Assembly: GCF_012290005.1 (NCBI RefSeq)
Contig: NZ_JAAXMS010000005.1
Span: 620,001 to 684,000, forward strand
Length of the DNA stretch: 64,000 bases
Reading direction: 5' to 3'
DNA from: Crateriforma spongiae
GTDB lineage: Bacteria; Planctomycetota; Planctomycetia; Pirellulales; Pirellulaceae
Shown: piece after piece, positions 46,395 to 56,328 of the stretch
Position numbering within the stretch: the first letter of the stretch is position 1
Layout of the letters: every line of letters begins with the position of its first letter
The notes under the pieces: generated by a model
The model's input: the letters and a program-made list of their open reading frames with translations, nothing else
Databases searched by the model: none
What the model was told of the DNA's origin: nothing
Position numbers and translations under genes: made by a program

Positions 46395-47839
46395 ATGCTG
46401 CCTATGACGTTGCCATCGTTGGTTCGGGATTCTCCGGCAGTTTGCTGGCAACGATTCTGGCAGAACGCGGTCGCCGGGTCGCGTTGATTGATCGCCAACG
46501 GCATCCACGCTTCGCCGTTGGTGAGTCTTCGACGCCGCTGGCCGACGCGATTCTGCGGCACTTGGGTGAACAATATGGTCGACCGGATTGGGTGAATCTA
46601 TCGGCTTATGGATCGTGGAAAGACACGATGCCCACGGTGTCATGCGGTTTGAAACGCGGGTTCGCTTACTACCGCCATCATCGAAGGCAACCCTACCGGG
46701 ACAGTCATGATCATGATTCATCCCTGTTAGTTTCCGCCAGCCGAAGTGACCAAGCCGGCGACACGCACTGGTACCGACCCGACGTGGATCACTACTTCCA
46801 TCAGCAAGCGATCAAGGCCGGCGTGGCGGACCTGACCGGTTGGCAGCTTTCGGGGCTAGACACCGCGTCGCCGCATCGGATTGGGCTACATCATGTCCAG
46901 CATGATCATCAACAGTCGATCACTGCGGACTGGTTGATCGATGCCAGCGGTCCGGCGGCGGCTGTTGCACGATTGCTAGGTCGTCGGCCGATTGGCCAGC
47001 CGATCAGGACACGCACCAGTTCGACGTGGATGCACGTCAAGGGACTGCCTGGTTGGTCCGATTGGCTGTGCCGTCATGACATTGGGTGTGACGACGATCC
47101 GTTTGATGCCGATGCCGCTGCGGTCCACCATGTTTTGGACCAGGGTTGGATTTGGTGTCTGCGGTTCGACAACGGGATCACGTCGGTCGGATGGACTTCG
47201 CCGACGCAGACATTGTGTGGCACCCTGGAATCGACCATCGACGACTATCCAAGCTTGCGCCAGTTGTTCTCCGGTGCAAACCGGTGTACCGACATCTATC
47301 AAGCAGAATCGTTTCAACGGCGGTTTGATCCTGTTCTGGGGACGCGATGTTTGATGACACCCACGGCGGCGTTCACGCTGGATCCATTGCACAGTACGGG
47401 CATCGCAGTCGGTTTGGCCGGGGTGGCACGATTGGCTGATTTGATGCTGAACCATGGCGACGAAGAATCGGCTCTCGACCAATACCGGCGGTTGATTCAA
47501 ACCGAGTTTCTGTGGCTGGACGACTTTGTCGGTACGTCCTATTCAGCGATGCCCGATTTTTCGCGTTTCTCCGCCGCCTGTCAGTGGTTCATGTTGGCCG
47601 CCATTGCCTGTGAAGAACAGATTCAGCGAAGCGGATTTGATTGCCGCCGGTGCCTGTACAGTGCTGACAACACGGCGATGCGGGACGTGATGCGTGGTGG
47701 CAATCGCGACTTGCGTGGGCCACGGATGACCGCGGAAGTCACCAAATCACTGCGTAAGTCAGCCATGCCCTTCAACACCGCTGGCCTTTTTAATCCCGAC
47801 GTGGCCAATCGGTTTGCCTACACCGCAACGAAATCCTAG
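46391..47839 (+). CDS. FAD-dependent oxidoreductase (halogenase-like flavoprotein)
   Basis: A 482-residue flavoprotein with an N-terminal FAD fold: YDVAIVGSGFSGSLLATILA (GxGxxG), DRQRHPRFAVGESSTPLADA, and later WLIDASGPAAAVARLL and LDPLHSTGIAVGLAG. The GESSTP segment and overall layout are typical of tryptophan-halogenase-like and geranylgeranyl reductase-like monooxygenases. The strict halogenase WxWxIP motif is not seen; the corresponding area may be QGWIWCLRFDNG. An ATGA overlap joins it to the radical SAM gene. It is probably a hydroxylase or reductase on an unknown, perhaps lipid or aromatic, substrate. Confidence 0.8.
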   Translation: MNAAYDVAIVGSGFSGSLLATILAERGRRVALIDRQRHPRFAVGESSTPLADAILRHLGEQYGRPDWVNLSAYGSWKDTMPTVSCGLKRGFAYYRHHRRQPYRDSHDHDSSLLVSASRSDQAGDTHWYRPDVDHYFHQQAIKAGVADLTGWQLSGLDTASPHRIGLHHVQHDHQQSITADWLIDASGPAAAVARLLGRRPIGQPIRTRTSSTWMHVKGLPGWSDWLCRHDIGCDDDPFDADAAAVHHVLDQGWIWCLRFDNGITSVGWTSPTQTLCGTLESTIDDYPSLRQLFSGANRCTDIYQAESFQRRFDPVLGTRCLMTPTAAFTLDPLHSTGIAVGLAGVARLADLMLNHGDEESALDQYRRLIQTEFLWLDDFVGTSYSAMPDFSRFSAACQWFMLAAIACEEQIQRSGFDCRRCLYSADNTAMRDVMRGGNRDLRGPRMTAEVTKSLRKSAMPFNTAGLFNPDVANRFAYTATKS

Positions 47840-47929
47840 GCACGGTGATCGTTCAGCGGATACGATGTCTTTCGTTGAAACAATTTCGCTGGGGCAACAA
47901 ACGACAACGATCAAGTGGATTGCATTGCG

Positions 47930-48571
47930 ATGGGTTGTAGATTTTGTGTCGCCGCATGTGGGCTTGCCATCATCAGTTTCCTGAATTCCACCGCGATTGC
48001 GGAGGATCCCGTTTTTTCTGGGCCGCAGGCGGGTGAAGCTTTGCCAGGGTTTGAGGTCAAGGTGGTCGCTGGACCGCACCAGGGTGAAACCGTGGACCCG
48101 ATCAAGCTGGCCGATGGTGGACCCGTGATGCTGAGTTTTCTGCATAAGAAGACTCGGCCCGCCTTTGGCATGTTGCGAACGCTGTCGAAGTATGCTGTGA
48201 CTCGCAAAGATCGGGGGCTGACCACCATGATCGTCTTTTTGGCCGATGATCGGTCCGATGCGGAGCGTTGGTTGGGCCAGGTGCGTCGGTATTTTGCCGA
48301 CGACGTGATGCTGGCAGTTTCTGTCGACGGGGCGGATGGCCCGGGCAATTACGGTCTCAATCGGTTGGTCCAGACCACGGTCTTGGTCGGCGATGATGGC
48401 AAGACGGTGGCGAATTTTGCCATCACGGATCCACAGCTTCAGGCCGACGGGCCGGGAATCTTGAAAGCGATCGTCGGCGTCACCGGTGGAGGTGATGTTC
48501 CCGACGTGAAATCGTTGCAAGAAGCAGGCATGCAGATGCGTCGTCGCGCGCCACGGAATACGAATCCGTAG
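47930..48571 (+). CDS. Secreted thioredoxin-fold protein lacking CXXC
   Basis: A 213-residue exported protein. The ATG at 47930 gives a short cysteine-containing leader (MGCRFCVAACGLAIISFL) and a cleavage site near IAE; a GTG at 47915 is an alternative. The mature part has a thioredoxin/peroxiredoxin-like course (AGEALPGFEVKVV, GGPVMLSFLHKKTRPAF, TTVLVGDDGKTVANF). The redox position has no CXXC, so it is probably not a disulfide oxidoreductase. Function unknown. It lies between the flavoprotein and the sulfatase on the same strand. Confidence 0.7.
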   Translation: MGCRFCVAACGLAIISFLNSTAIAEDPVFSGPQAGEALPGFEVKVVAGPHQGETVDPIKLADGGPVMLSFLHKKTRPAFGMLRTLSKYAVTRKDRGLTTMIVFLADDRSDAERWLGQVRRYFADDVMLAVSVDGADGPGNYGLNRLVQTTVLVGDDGKTVANFAITDPQLQADGPGILKAIVGVTGGGDVPDVKSLQEAGMQMRRRAPRNTNP

Positions 48572-48711
48572 GCAAAGTTGCTCTGTAAGAACCACGCTGT
48601 TTTAGCGCTGGTCCGATTTATTTCCCGCTTTTGACGCTTTCCCCATTTAGATCTGCTGTTGGTCTTTCTGTATTTCAATTTTTCACAACTGATTTCAAAA
48701 CTGAATTGATC

Positions 48712-50256
48712 GTGCAACGTTTCCTCTTTCCACACAACTTGTTTTTGATTTTTGGTCTTTGCCTGGTTGCCACGCAAGCGGTTCGCGCCGGCGACGCACC
48801 CAACGTCGTATTTGTGATGGCGGACGATTTGGGGATCGGTGATCTTTCACCGACGAATCCGGATTGCAAGATCGACACTCCCAATCTGCAAACCATGGCC
48901 GATCAGGGAATCACGTTCCTTGATGCGCACTCGTCCAGCGCCGTTTGCACGCCGACGCGATATGGCGTGATCACCGGTCGCTACAACTGGCGATCGCGCT
49001 TGGCAAAGGGCGTGTTGAGTGGAACCAGCGAGCACCTGATTCCGGCGGATCGTCCGACCGTGGCGCATCTGCTTCGCAAAGCGGGTTATCACACCCAGAT
49101 GATCGGCAAGTGGCACCTGGGCTGGGACTGGCAAAAATCCTCTGAAGGCAAAAAGGGCGCGATCGACTTTAGCCGGCCGGTCAAGAACGGTCCGGACATC
49201 AATGGTTTTGATGGGTATTACGGCCACTGTGGCTCGCTGGACATGCCACCCTATGTCTGGGTCGATACGGGCAAGTGCACCGCCATCCCCGTTCGCGAAG
49301 AAGGCGTGACTCGATCGCAGGATGCTTATGGCTGGTATCGAAAGGGACCGATCAGCCCTGATTTTGACGTCCCCCAGGTGTTGCCGCACTTGTTCGACAA
49401 AGCGGTCACCCATATCAACGAGCGTGCGGCGGATGCGAAAGCGGGCAATCCGTTTTTTCTGTATCTGCCGTTACCGGCTCCCCACACACCGATCGTTCCC
49501 TTGCCGCCGTTCGAAGGTGCCAGCGGTATCAATCCTTATGGCGATTTTGTGATGCAAGTCGATCATCATATGGGTGACCTGCTTGCGGCGATCAAGAAGG
49601 CTGGCATTGATGACAACACGCTCGTGTTTTTCACCAGCGACAACGGTTGTTCACCGCAAGCGAACTTTGATGTTTTGAAAGAACACGGCCATGACCCGAG
49701 CGCTGGTTACCGGGGGCACAAGGCCGATATCTACGAAGGCGGGCACCGGGTGCCGATGATCGCTCGTTGGCCCAACGGGATTCGACCGGGCCAAACCACC
49801 GACGCGACCTGCTGTTTGACCGATCTGTATTCGACGCTTCGTGAATTGACTCAGCAGCCCGCCGAAGATCTTGGCGGCGAAGATTCTTATAGCCTGGTTC
49901 CGGTTTTCAACGGCGCCGCATCCACCGGCCGAGAAACGCTGATCAGTCATTCCATCGGCGGATCGTTTTCCATCCGCAAAGGCGATTGGAAACTCTGCTT
50001 GTCGGCAGGCAGTGGTGGTTGGAGTGATCCGCGTGAACCCGCGGCCAAGAAGCAGAACTTGCCGCCAATGCAGCTATTCAACCTGAAACAGGATCGCGGC
50101 GAACAGCACAACTTGATTGACCAGAATCCCGACAAGGTCAAAGAACTTTTGGAGCAGTTGGCGACCGAAGTCCACCAAGGACGCAGCACACCGGGCAATC
50201 CCGTCGACAACGATCGACAGATCACATTTCTACCCGCCGGGGTTACGATGCCCTGA
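48712..50256 (+). CDS. Cys-type formylglycine-dependent sulfatase
   Basis: A 514-residue secreted sulfatase. No ATG fits, so I use the GTG at 48712 (a TTG at 48706 is alternative); it opens a signal peptide (QRFLFPHNLFLIFGLCLVAT, cleaved near VRA). The metal-binding motif NVVFVMADDLGIGDL is followed by the sulfatase signature AVCTPTRYGVITGR, in which the C-x-P-x-R cysteine is converted to formylglycine by an FGE enzyme. IGKWHLG and FFTSDNGCSPQ supply further active-site residues. It hydrolyses sulfate esters, most likely on algal polysaccharides. Planctomycetes carry many such genes. Confidence 0.93.
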   Translation: MQRFLFPHNLFLIFGLCLVATQAVRAGDAPNVVFVMADDLGIGDLSPTNPDCKIDTPNLQTMADQGITFLDAHSSSAVCTPTRYGVITGRYNWRSRLAKGVLSGTSEHLIPADRPTVAHLLRKAGYHTQMIGKWHLGWDWQKSSEGKKGAIDFSRPVKNGPDINGFDGYYGHCGSLDMPPYVWVDTGKCTAIPVREEGVTRSQDAYGWYRKGPISPDFDVPQVLPHLFDKAVTHINERAADAKAGNPFFLYLPLPAPHTPIVPLPPFEGASGINPYGDFVMQVDHHMGDLLAAIKKAGIDDNTLVFFTSDNGCSPQANFDVLKEHGHDPSAGYRGHKADIYEGGHRVPMIARWPNGIRPGQTTDATCCLTDLYSTLRELTQQPAEDLGGEDSYSLVPVFNGAASTGRETLISHSIGGSFSIRKGDWKLCLSAGSGGWSDPREPAAKKQNLPPMQLFNLKQDRGEQHNLIDQNPDKVKELLEQLATEVHQGRSTPGNPVDNDRQITFLPAGVTMP

Positions 50257-50335
50257 TCGTCATTCACGCATCGTGCCGACGGTTACTGTCGATTGCATCC
50301 ACTGCGGGCTGTGGGGATCGCTTGCCGCAAAGCAC

Positions 50336-53062
50336 CTACTCGTCGTAATCGACGTACTCTCCGTCGGCAGCGTGTTCGTAGGTTCCTTCAAGGGTTTCGT
50401 CATCGCCATCGGACTCGGACTCTTCGACTTCGATCCCTTGCATCTGCTGCCATTGTTCAGGGGAAATGATGACTTCGCGTGACTTCTGGCCGTTGTACGC
50501 GCTGACGATCCCGTCCTCTTCCATGTAGTCGATCAACCGTGCGGCGCGACCGTATCCGATTCCCAGGCAGCGCTGGATCAGCGAGATGGAGCCGCGTTGT
50601 TCACGGACCACCACTTCGATCGCGCTTTCGTACAACTCGTCTTTCTTCCGCAGGTTGTTGACGTCCAGATCGCCGCCTTCTTCCCCGTCCTCGGTGACTT
50701 TCAGGTTCATCAGTTCGCCAACGAAATTCTGTTCGCCGCGACTACAGTGGGCACAAACATCGTCAATTTCTTTGTCCGATAGATAGGTGCCCTGACCACG
50801 GATCAGTGTGCTGGTGCCGGGCCACAGGAACAGCATGTCACCATTGCCCAGCAGCTTGTCCGCACCGTTTTCGTCCAACACGACCCGGCTGTCGGTCTTA
50901 CTGGCAACCTGGAAGCTTAGGCGAGCCGGCAGGTTGCTCTTGATCAAACCGGTGATGACATCGACGGTCGGTTTCTGCGTCGCGAGGATCAAGTGGATAC
51001 CGACTGCACGGCTCTTTTGTGCCAGGCGAATGATGTGTTGTTCGACGTCTTTGCCGGCCGTCATCATCAAGTCCGCCATCTCGTCGGCGACGATCACGAT
51101 GAACGGCAATTGGTCAGGAACGTTATCGCCACCATCTTCTTCTTCCACCTCCAACCGTCGCAGCACTTCTTCGCGGCCCAGGTCGTTGAAGCTGTTGATG
51201 TGACGCACACCCACCTTGGCAAGCAAGGAGTATCGTTCTTCCATCTTTTCAACGGCCCAAGCCAGAATCGCTTCGGCCTTTTTCATGTCGGTGATGACCG
51301 GGTGCATCAAGTGTGGCAGTTGTCCGTAACCGCTCAATTCGACCATCTTTGGGTCGATCATCAGCATGCGGACTTCATCCGGGCGACAACACATCAGCAC
51401 GCTGCTGATGATCGCGTTCAAACAAACGGATTTACCCGTACCGGTACGACCCGCGATCAACAGGTGAGGCATTTTGGCCAAGTCGACGACCATCGGGTTC
51501 CCGCTGACGTCTTGTCCCAAGAACACCGGGATGTTCATCTTCGCGGCCTGGTCCCCCGATTCTTCGATCACATCGCGCAGACGCACGACTTGGCGAGTTT
51601 CGTTGGGGACTTCGATGCCGACAGTATTTTTGCCGGGAATGGGCGCGACGATTCGAACGCTGGGGACACGCAACGCGATCGCGATGTCATCCGCCAAACC
51701 GGTGATCTTGCTCAGCCGTAAACCTGCTTCCAATTCGATCTCGTATTGGGCAATGACGGGGCCCGTTTCAATTTCCACGACGCGGACGTTCAGGTTGAAA
51801 TTGCGAAACGCTTCTTCCAACAACTGGGCCTTTCGGCGGACCTCGATCAGTTGTTCGTCGTAGCAAACGTCTTCGCTGGGGTTCAGCAATTCCAGTGGCG
51901 GCAGGACATAGTCTTCGGAGCCCGCCGGGGCGTCTTCTTCCATCGCGTCGTAAAGTTCCGCGCGATCATCACGCTTTTCTTTCGCGCGATTTGGCACCTT
52001 GACCTTCGGGGCCGGCGTCGGAGCTTTGACGGCTTCGTGAGGTTCATCCTGACGAAGCGTGACTTGTTCGCCGTCCACATCTAATTCACGAGTGACCGAG
52101 TCGGCGTCATCGTCCGATTCGTCCCAATCACCCTCGTCGTATTGGTCGGTGTAGTCGTCGTCGGCAACATCCACTGTTTGAACGTCGCTCTGCGATGCGT
52201 CTTCGGCTTCGTCGGTGTTGGTTGCGGGAGAGTTCTTCGGTTTCTTGCGGACCTTAATGCGGGGCGATCGAGGCGCATCGGGATCATCGATCACTTGAAC
52301 GCCCGATTCATCGGCCGATTCGCCGACGTTTTCATCCGCCAATTGGACGGCGGTTTCCGGATCGGCGAAGGGTTCATGAACGCGACGCGGCCGTACAGGC
52401 AACACGCGTGCGGCACCGGCCAGCGTTTTGTTCTTCATCCTCGCCGCGCCGCCGACGACTTTTTGACCGGCGTACAACAAGGCGTAGTCGGTGGTCATCA
52501 AAACGCCGGTGGTCAGCACGGTCAGTGTCAAAATCCAAGCACCCGCCGGGGCAAAATGAGCCAACAGGTATTCCGAAGTCATCGCACCCAAATAGCCACC
52601 GGCGCCAACCACCGGCATGCCATAAATCTGAGCCCCGCTGAGTGCCGCGGCCGCCGTGACGGCCACCAAGACGATGCATCCGCCAAGCGAACGCAGCACC
52701 GGCGCGTTCATCCGCCCGCGGATCATCAGTGCCGTGGCGATACCACCGCCGTAGGCCACCACCAACGCGGCGCCGATGCCGACCGCGTCCATGACCATGG
52801 CCGAAAGCAATGCGCCCCAGTATCCGCACGCGTTGGTGATTGTCGCGTTTCCGGGATAGGCCAGGTTGTCGGGCTGATAGATCGCGTTGATCGGCCAGAC
52901 CGGAGATTCCACAGGGTCCGCCGGGTCACGTGTGATTAACGACACGGTCAAAATCAGTGTCGCAGCGATCAGCCCGATCGCCGACAGATCCCGCTTCATG
53001 TCGGGCTGGCGCTTGGGCGTTTCTTCAGTCGGTTTGATGATCTCGACGGTGGCTTCGGACAT
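50336..53062 (-). CDS. ftsK: DNA translocase FtsK/SpoIIIE
   Basis: A 908-residue septal DNA translocase. The start at 53062 gives MSEATVEIIKPTEE; the frame upstream is not protein-like. Four to five membrane spans occupy residues about 25-200. An acidic/proline-rich linker (TDEAEDASQSDVQTVDVADD and on) extends to about 430. The motor follows with Walker A AGRTGTGKSVCLNAIISSVL, Walker B IVIVADEMADLMM and the HLILATQKPTVDVITGLIK segment. The C-terminal winged-helix gamma domain (AARLIDYMEEDGIV) recognises KOPS-like sites. It pumps chromosome ends across the division septum and activates XerCD. The C-terminus is unusually acidic. It lies upstream of the convergent sulfatase. Confidence 0.95.
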   Translation of the reverse strand: MSEATVEIIKPTEETPKRQPDMKRDLSAIGLIAATLILTVSLITRDPADPVESPVWPINAIYQPDNLAYPGNATITNACGYWGALLSAMVMDAVGIGAALVVAYGGGIATALMIRGRMNAPVLRSLGGCIVLVAVTAAAALSGAQIYGMPVVGAGGYLGAMTSEYLLAHFAPAGAWILTLTVLTTGVLMTTDYALLYAGQKVVGGAARMKNKTLAGAARVLPVRPRRVHEPFADPETAVQLADENVGESADESGVQVIDDPDAPRSPRIKVRKKPKNSPATNTDEAEDASQSDVQTVDVADDDYTDQYDEGDWDESDDDADSVTRELDVDGEQVTLRQDEPHEAVKAPTPAPKVKVPNRAKEKRDDRAELYDAMEEDAPAGSEDYVLPPLELLNPSEDVCYDEQLIEVRRKAQLLEEAFRNFNLNVRVVEIETGPVIAQYEIELEAGLRLSKITGLADDIAIALRVPSVRIVAPIPGKNTVGIEVPNETRQVVRLRDVIEESGDQAAKMNIPVFLGQDVSGNPMVVDLAKMPHLLIAGRTGTGKSVCLNAIISSVLMCCRPDEVRMLMIDPKMVELSGYGQLPHLMHPVITDMKKAEAILAWAVEKMEERYSLLAKVGVRHINSFNDLGREEVLRRLEVEEEDGGDNVPDQLPFIVIVADEMADLMMTAGKDVEQHIIRLAQKSRAVGIHLILATQKPTVDVITGLIKSNLPARLSFQVASKTDSRVVLDENGADKLLGNGDMLFLWPGTSTLIRGQGTYLSDKEIDDVCAHCSRGEQNFVGELMNLKVTEDGEEGGDLDVNNLRKKDELYESAIEVVVREQRGSISLIQRCLGIGYGRAARLIDYMEEDGIVSAYNGQKSREVIISPEQWQQMQGIEVEESESDGDDETLEGTYEHAADGEYVDYDE

Positions 53063-53335
53063 CCGACTTTCAATCCTGGGCGTTTGACAATCGCGCGTTC
53101 GGATTCGGTGACGATTCTCCGACGCGTGGCACACGGTGATGTGTCGTCGCTTGGCTTGTGCGACGACACTTTGGACCTTGTCGTCATAGATCGGAACTGT
53201 GGACGCCGGACCGCTACTGGCGTTACGACTGTTGGCACACCCAGAATCGATGCACCTCGGATGATCCGTACAACCGGTACAGTTTGTCACCGGAACGATC
53301 GAGGGCAGGATTGGTGGCGTGCCGATTGAAAGTGG

Positions 53336-54337
53336 CTAGAGCGTGAAAAGCCGCTTGTGAAACACCCGCGTGGGGCGCCAATGATCGCTGCGCCGCTGTG
53401 CAATCGCGCAAACATCGCCTGAGGGATCGATCGCTGCCGCATCGCGAACCTCTTTGTCGCCCGCCGCGGTCGTCCGAGTTCGCGAAACATGAAGTGACAG
53501 ACCATTGGTGATTCGCCAGGTCTGTTCGTCATCCAGGTGCAGCGTTGTCAGATGGGCCAAACCTTCGTTGGCAGGCCGAAGCAGTGACATGCACCGGCCC
53601 TCACGAATCTGTTGGACGGACATCGCGTCGGTCAATTCAAACTGACCCACACGAGTCCGCACCAAATGGTGCATCACTGATTCGGTTCCGCACCGCCGTG
53701 CCAGGTCCATGCCCAACGTCCGAATGTAAGTGCCGCTGCCACAGCAAATGTCCAGCCAAATGTTGGGGTATTCGTATCGCTGGATGGTCAATTCGTGAAT
53801 GTCGACGGCGCGGGCGGGCATCGGCACTTCGACGCCTTTGCGAGCCATCTTGTAGGCACGGCGTCCGTTGATTTTGATCGCCGAATGGCTGGGCGGAACT
53901 TGCCGGATGCGGCCGGTCAATTGGCGGGCAGCGGATTGAAGCTCGTCCAGCGTCGGGATAGGAGCGTCGTCGATGGTCTGGACTGGTTGTTCCAGATCGC
54001 CCGATTCGCTCCGCTGACCCAAGACGAAGCGGGCTTGATACTGTTTGGACGCCAGTTGCAAATAACTGGTCAGCTTCGCCGCCGGGCCGACGCCCATGAC
54101 CAGCACCCCTTCGGCCAACGGATCGAGCGTTCCGGCGTGTCCGACCTTGGGAGGTTTCCGGCGGGGCGTCGGGGCGTCAGACTGTTCGGGCGAACCGTCC
54201 GTGTCGGAAACGACAACGGCCAAACGTTCGCGATACGATTTGCGTATTGCTCCCGTTCCCAGGTTGACCAAGTCACGCGAGGTCATTCCCGGGGGTTTGT
54301 GGCAGTTCAGGAAACCGAAGAACTTCATCGCTTCCAT
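53336..54337 (-). CDS. truB: tRNA pseudouridine(55) synthase
   Basis: A 333-residue TruB. It opens with MKFFGFLNCHKPPGMTSRD, and the catalytic aspartate lies in KVGHAGTLDPLAEGVLVMG. Further family segments are YQARFVLGQRSESGDLE, YKMARKGVEVPMPARAVDIH and CGSGTYIRTLGMDLAR. An insertion of about 20 residues (VVVSDTDGSPEQSDAPTP) precedes the catalytic loop. It makes pseudouridine at tRNA position 55. The ATG at 54337 is 5 bp from the start codon of the divergent NUDIX gene; a second ATG at 54328 is possible. Upstream genes ftsK and truB run the same way but are probably separate units. Confidence 0.95.
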   Translation of the reverse strand: MEAMKFFGFLNCHKPPGMTSRDLVNLGTGAIRKSYRERLAVVVSDTDGSPEQSDAPTPRRKPPKVGHAGTLDPLAEGVLVMGVGPAAKLTSYLQLASKQYQARFVLGQRSESGDLEQPVQTIDDAPIPTLDELQSAARQLTGRIRQVPPSHSAIKINGRRAYKMARKGVEVPMPARAVDIHELTIQRYEYPNIWLDICCGSGTYIRTLGMDLARRCGTESVMHHLVRTRVGQFELTDAMSVQQIREGRCMSLLRPANEGLAHLTTLHLDDEQTWRITNGLSLHVSRTRTTAAGDKEVRDAAAIDPSGDVCAIAQRRSDHWRPTRVFHKRLFTL

Positions 54338-54342
54338 AATCG

Positions 54343-54873
54343 ATGCAAAAAAAATCCGACGAAAAGCAATTGTTGGCGGGAAACCGTTTTGATGTCCATG
54401 CGATGGAGCTTGTCGGCAGCGACGGCAAGACCTACATCCGCGAAGTCGTCCGGCACCCCGGTGCGGTCCTGCTGTTGCCGATTCTGGACAACGGCGACGT
54501 GGTCATGATTGAAAACTATCGACCGACGATCGACCAGACGTTGTTGGAATTGCCTGCCGGCACACGTGAACCGGGGGAGCCGCCGGAAATCACCGCCGAG
54601 CGTGAATTGGTGGAAGAAACCGGATACGCCGCGGGCAAACTTCAGCACTTGCACACGTACTTTTCCGCACCCGGGATTTGCGACGAACAGATGTTCTTGT
54701 TCTTGGCGACCGATCTGACCGCGGGCGACGCACAGCGTGAAGCCGTCGAACAAATCGAGAACCGGATCGTGCCGATCGACCAAGCGATGCAGATGATCCG
54801 CGACGGAAAAATCCTGGACGCCAAGACCATCGTCGGCCTCAGCCTGTACCAAATGATGTCTCCCACCACCTAA
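54343..54873 (+). CDS. NUDIX hydrolase, ADP-ribose pyrophosphatase-like
   Basis: A 176-residue NUDIX enzyme. The start at 54343 is preferred to 54403 because the N-terminal strand (LLAGNRFDVHAMELVG) belongs to the fold. NUDIX box: GEPPEITAERELVEETGYAAG, with the typical E-x7-REUxEE pattern split over PPEITAERELVEETG. ENYRPTIDQTLLELPAGTRE resembles the ADP-ribose/sugar-nucleotide pyrophosphatase subgroup. The start codon is only 5 bp from that of truB on the other strand, so the promoters must overlap the neighbouring coding sequence. Confidence 0.9.
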   Translation: MQKKSDEKQLLAGNRFDVHAMELVGSDGKTYIREVVRHPGAVLLLPILDNGDVVMIENYRPTIDQTLLELPAGTREPGEPPEITAERELVEETGYAAGKLQHLHTYFSAPGICDEQMFLFLATDLTAGDAQREAVEQIENRIVPIDQAMQMIRDGKILDAKTIVGLSLYQMMSPTT

Positions 54874-55418
54874 AAGGGGACGGGGTTCTTTTTCGGAGTT
54901 CGGCCAGTCCTTTGCGACGGCAAAGAACCATTGCACTGGTCCACGGCCGCGCGCTGAAAGCTAAAAACGCTAAACAATGCACCGGAGATGACTTTCGTTT
55001 CGACGGTGCCATCAAAGCTTGCCACCTTCGACATAATCAAGGCGGCATAGACCAGTAGGTCGCGCCGTGCGTGACGGAATCTATATTGCCTATCGCGATC
55101 AGGTTGTCCTTGCTACTCGGAGCATGCCCAACAGGACTAGGTTCGTGCCATCGGACCCTGTCCCTGTTGGTCTTTGCCGGCGACCGGATTGGATCATGCG
55201 ACCTTCCTTCAATTGGCCGTACGGAAGCTAGCAGCCCACGGCCGTCGGTTTCAAGCAATCGATTTGGTCCGTCTTGTCCACCGCAGTCCTGGTGTGGCGG
55301 AGGTCCTCTATGGGGATGCTGGAGGTTTTCGTCGCAGCGTCATCTCGGTCGACCGGTGCTGGTTGGACTAAATTATGAGTCGACCTTCCGTCCTTCATCT
55401 CTGGGCCTTGCCACGATC
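54874..55418. other. Non-coding stretch with REP-like motif
   Basis: A 545-bp gap between the NUDIX and sigma-factor genes. At 54870-54895 is a CTAAAAGGGGACGGGG sequence, a variant of the motif near 63899. The frame leading into the sigma factor is open from 55071 but its sequence does not look like protein. No terminator was clear. The right part presumably holds the sigma-factor promoter. Confidence 0.5.
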
Positions 55419-56282
55419 ATGTCCGCCAACACGTCGCCAAAGTTTGCTACGACACGATGGTCGATGGTTGTGGCCGCATCGCGAAACGTTTCTCAGCGAT
55501 CTCGCCGCGACGCCGGTGACGTGCCGTCGAGTTCCATTAGGTCGGCCGGCGACAAGCCTGTTTCGGAAGACCAGTCCTTCGGCCGATCCGCGTATGACGT
55601 CCAGTGTCCAACCGACGAAGCGAACGCAGCCCTGGAATCATTGTGCGAAACGTATTGGCCGCCCCTGTATGCCTTTGCGATTCGCCGCGGCTACAGCGTC
55701 GCGGATGCGCAAGACCTGACACAGGACTTCTTTGCACATCTAATGCAGAGCGATTTTCTGACCAAGGCCGATGCCGATCGCGGTCGATTCCGCACGTTCC
55801 TGTTGACGGTGTTCGAACGATTCGCTGCGTCGCAATGGCGCAAAGCGTCCGCTCAAAAACGCGGCGGCGATCACGCGACGTTGCAGTTGGATTTCGGAGC
55901 GGCCGACGAAGGGGCGCGTTTAGCCGGCGAGCCTACCGCGAAGGGCATGTCCCCCGACCGGTTCTTCCAACAGCAATGGGCACTGACGTTGTTGTCGAAA
56001 GTGATCGATCAGTTGCGTCAGGAATATTCTCATCGGAAATCTCTCGAATTGTTCGAGGCCCTGGAGTCGCAGTGGAATCCGGGCGCGGCGCCTGGCGAAT
56101 CGTACGAGATCGTGGCCCAGCGTCTTGGCATGACCAGCGGGGCTGTCAAAGTGGCCGCTCATCGTATAAGGGCCCGGTATCGCACAGTCTTGCGAGAACT
56201 GGTCGCCGAAACCGTTGCCGACGAAGCCGAAGTGGAAGACGAAATCCGCGATCTGATGAATTCTTTTTCCGATTCGGTGTAA
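55419..56282 (+). CDS. ECF-type RNA polymerase sigma factor
   Basis: A 287-residue planctomycete-type ECF sigma factor. The start at 55419 (MSANTSPKFATTRWSMVVAA) is chosen because the ATTRWSMV opening is typical of this group; the frame extends upstream without protein character. Sigma region 2 (ESLCETYWPPLYAFAIRRGY, AQDLTQDFFAHLM) and region 4 (ESYEIVAQRLGMTSGAVKVA, HRIRARYRTVLREL) are clear. The linker is longer than in standard ECF factors. It lies 47 bp before a serine/threonine kinase gene; in planctomycetes such pairs suggest that kinase signalling replaces an anti-sigma factor. Confidence 0.92.
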   Translation: MSANTSPKFATTRWSMVVAASRNVSQRSRRDAGDVPSSSIRSAGDKPVSEDQSFGRSAYDVQCPTDEANAALESLCETYWPPLYAFAIRRGYSVADAQDLTQDFFAHLMQSDFLTKADADRGRFRTFLLTVFERFAASQWRKASAQKRGGDHATLQLDFGAADEGARLAGEPTAKGMSPDRFFQQQWALTLLSKVIDQLRQEYSHRKSLELFEALESQWNPGAAPGESYEIVAQRLGMTSGAVKVAAHRIRARYRTVLRELVAETVADEAEVEDEIRDLMNSFSDSV

Positions 56283-56328
56283 CCCTTGCTGCGGAAACTG
56301 CGAACCGATGGGCAAGGAGAACCCGAAT

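Noticed and set aside
55071-55418. N-terminal extension of the ECF sigma factor
   Set aside because: The extra 116 residues are Ser/Cys/Arg-rich and not protein-like; the family start motif is at 55419.
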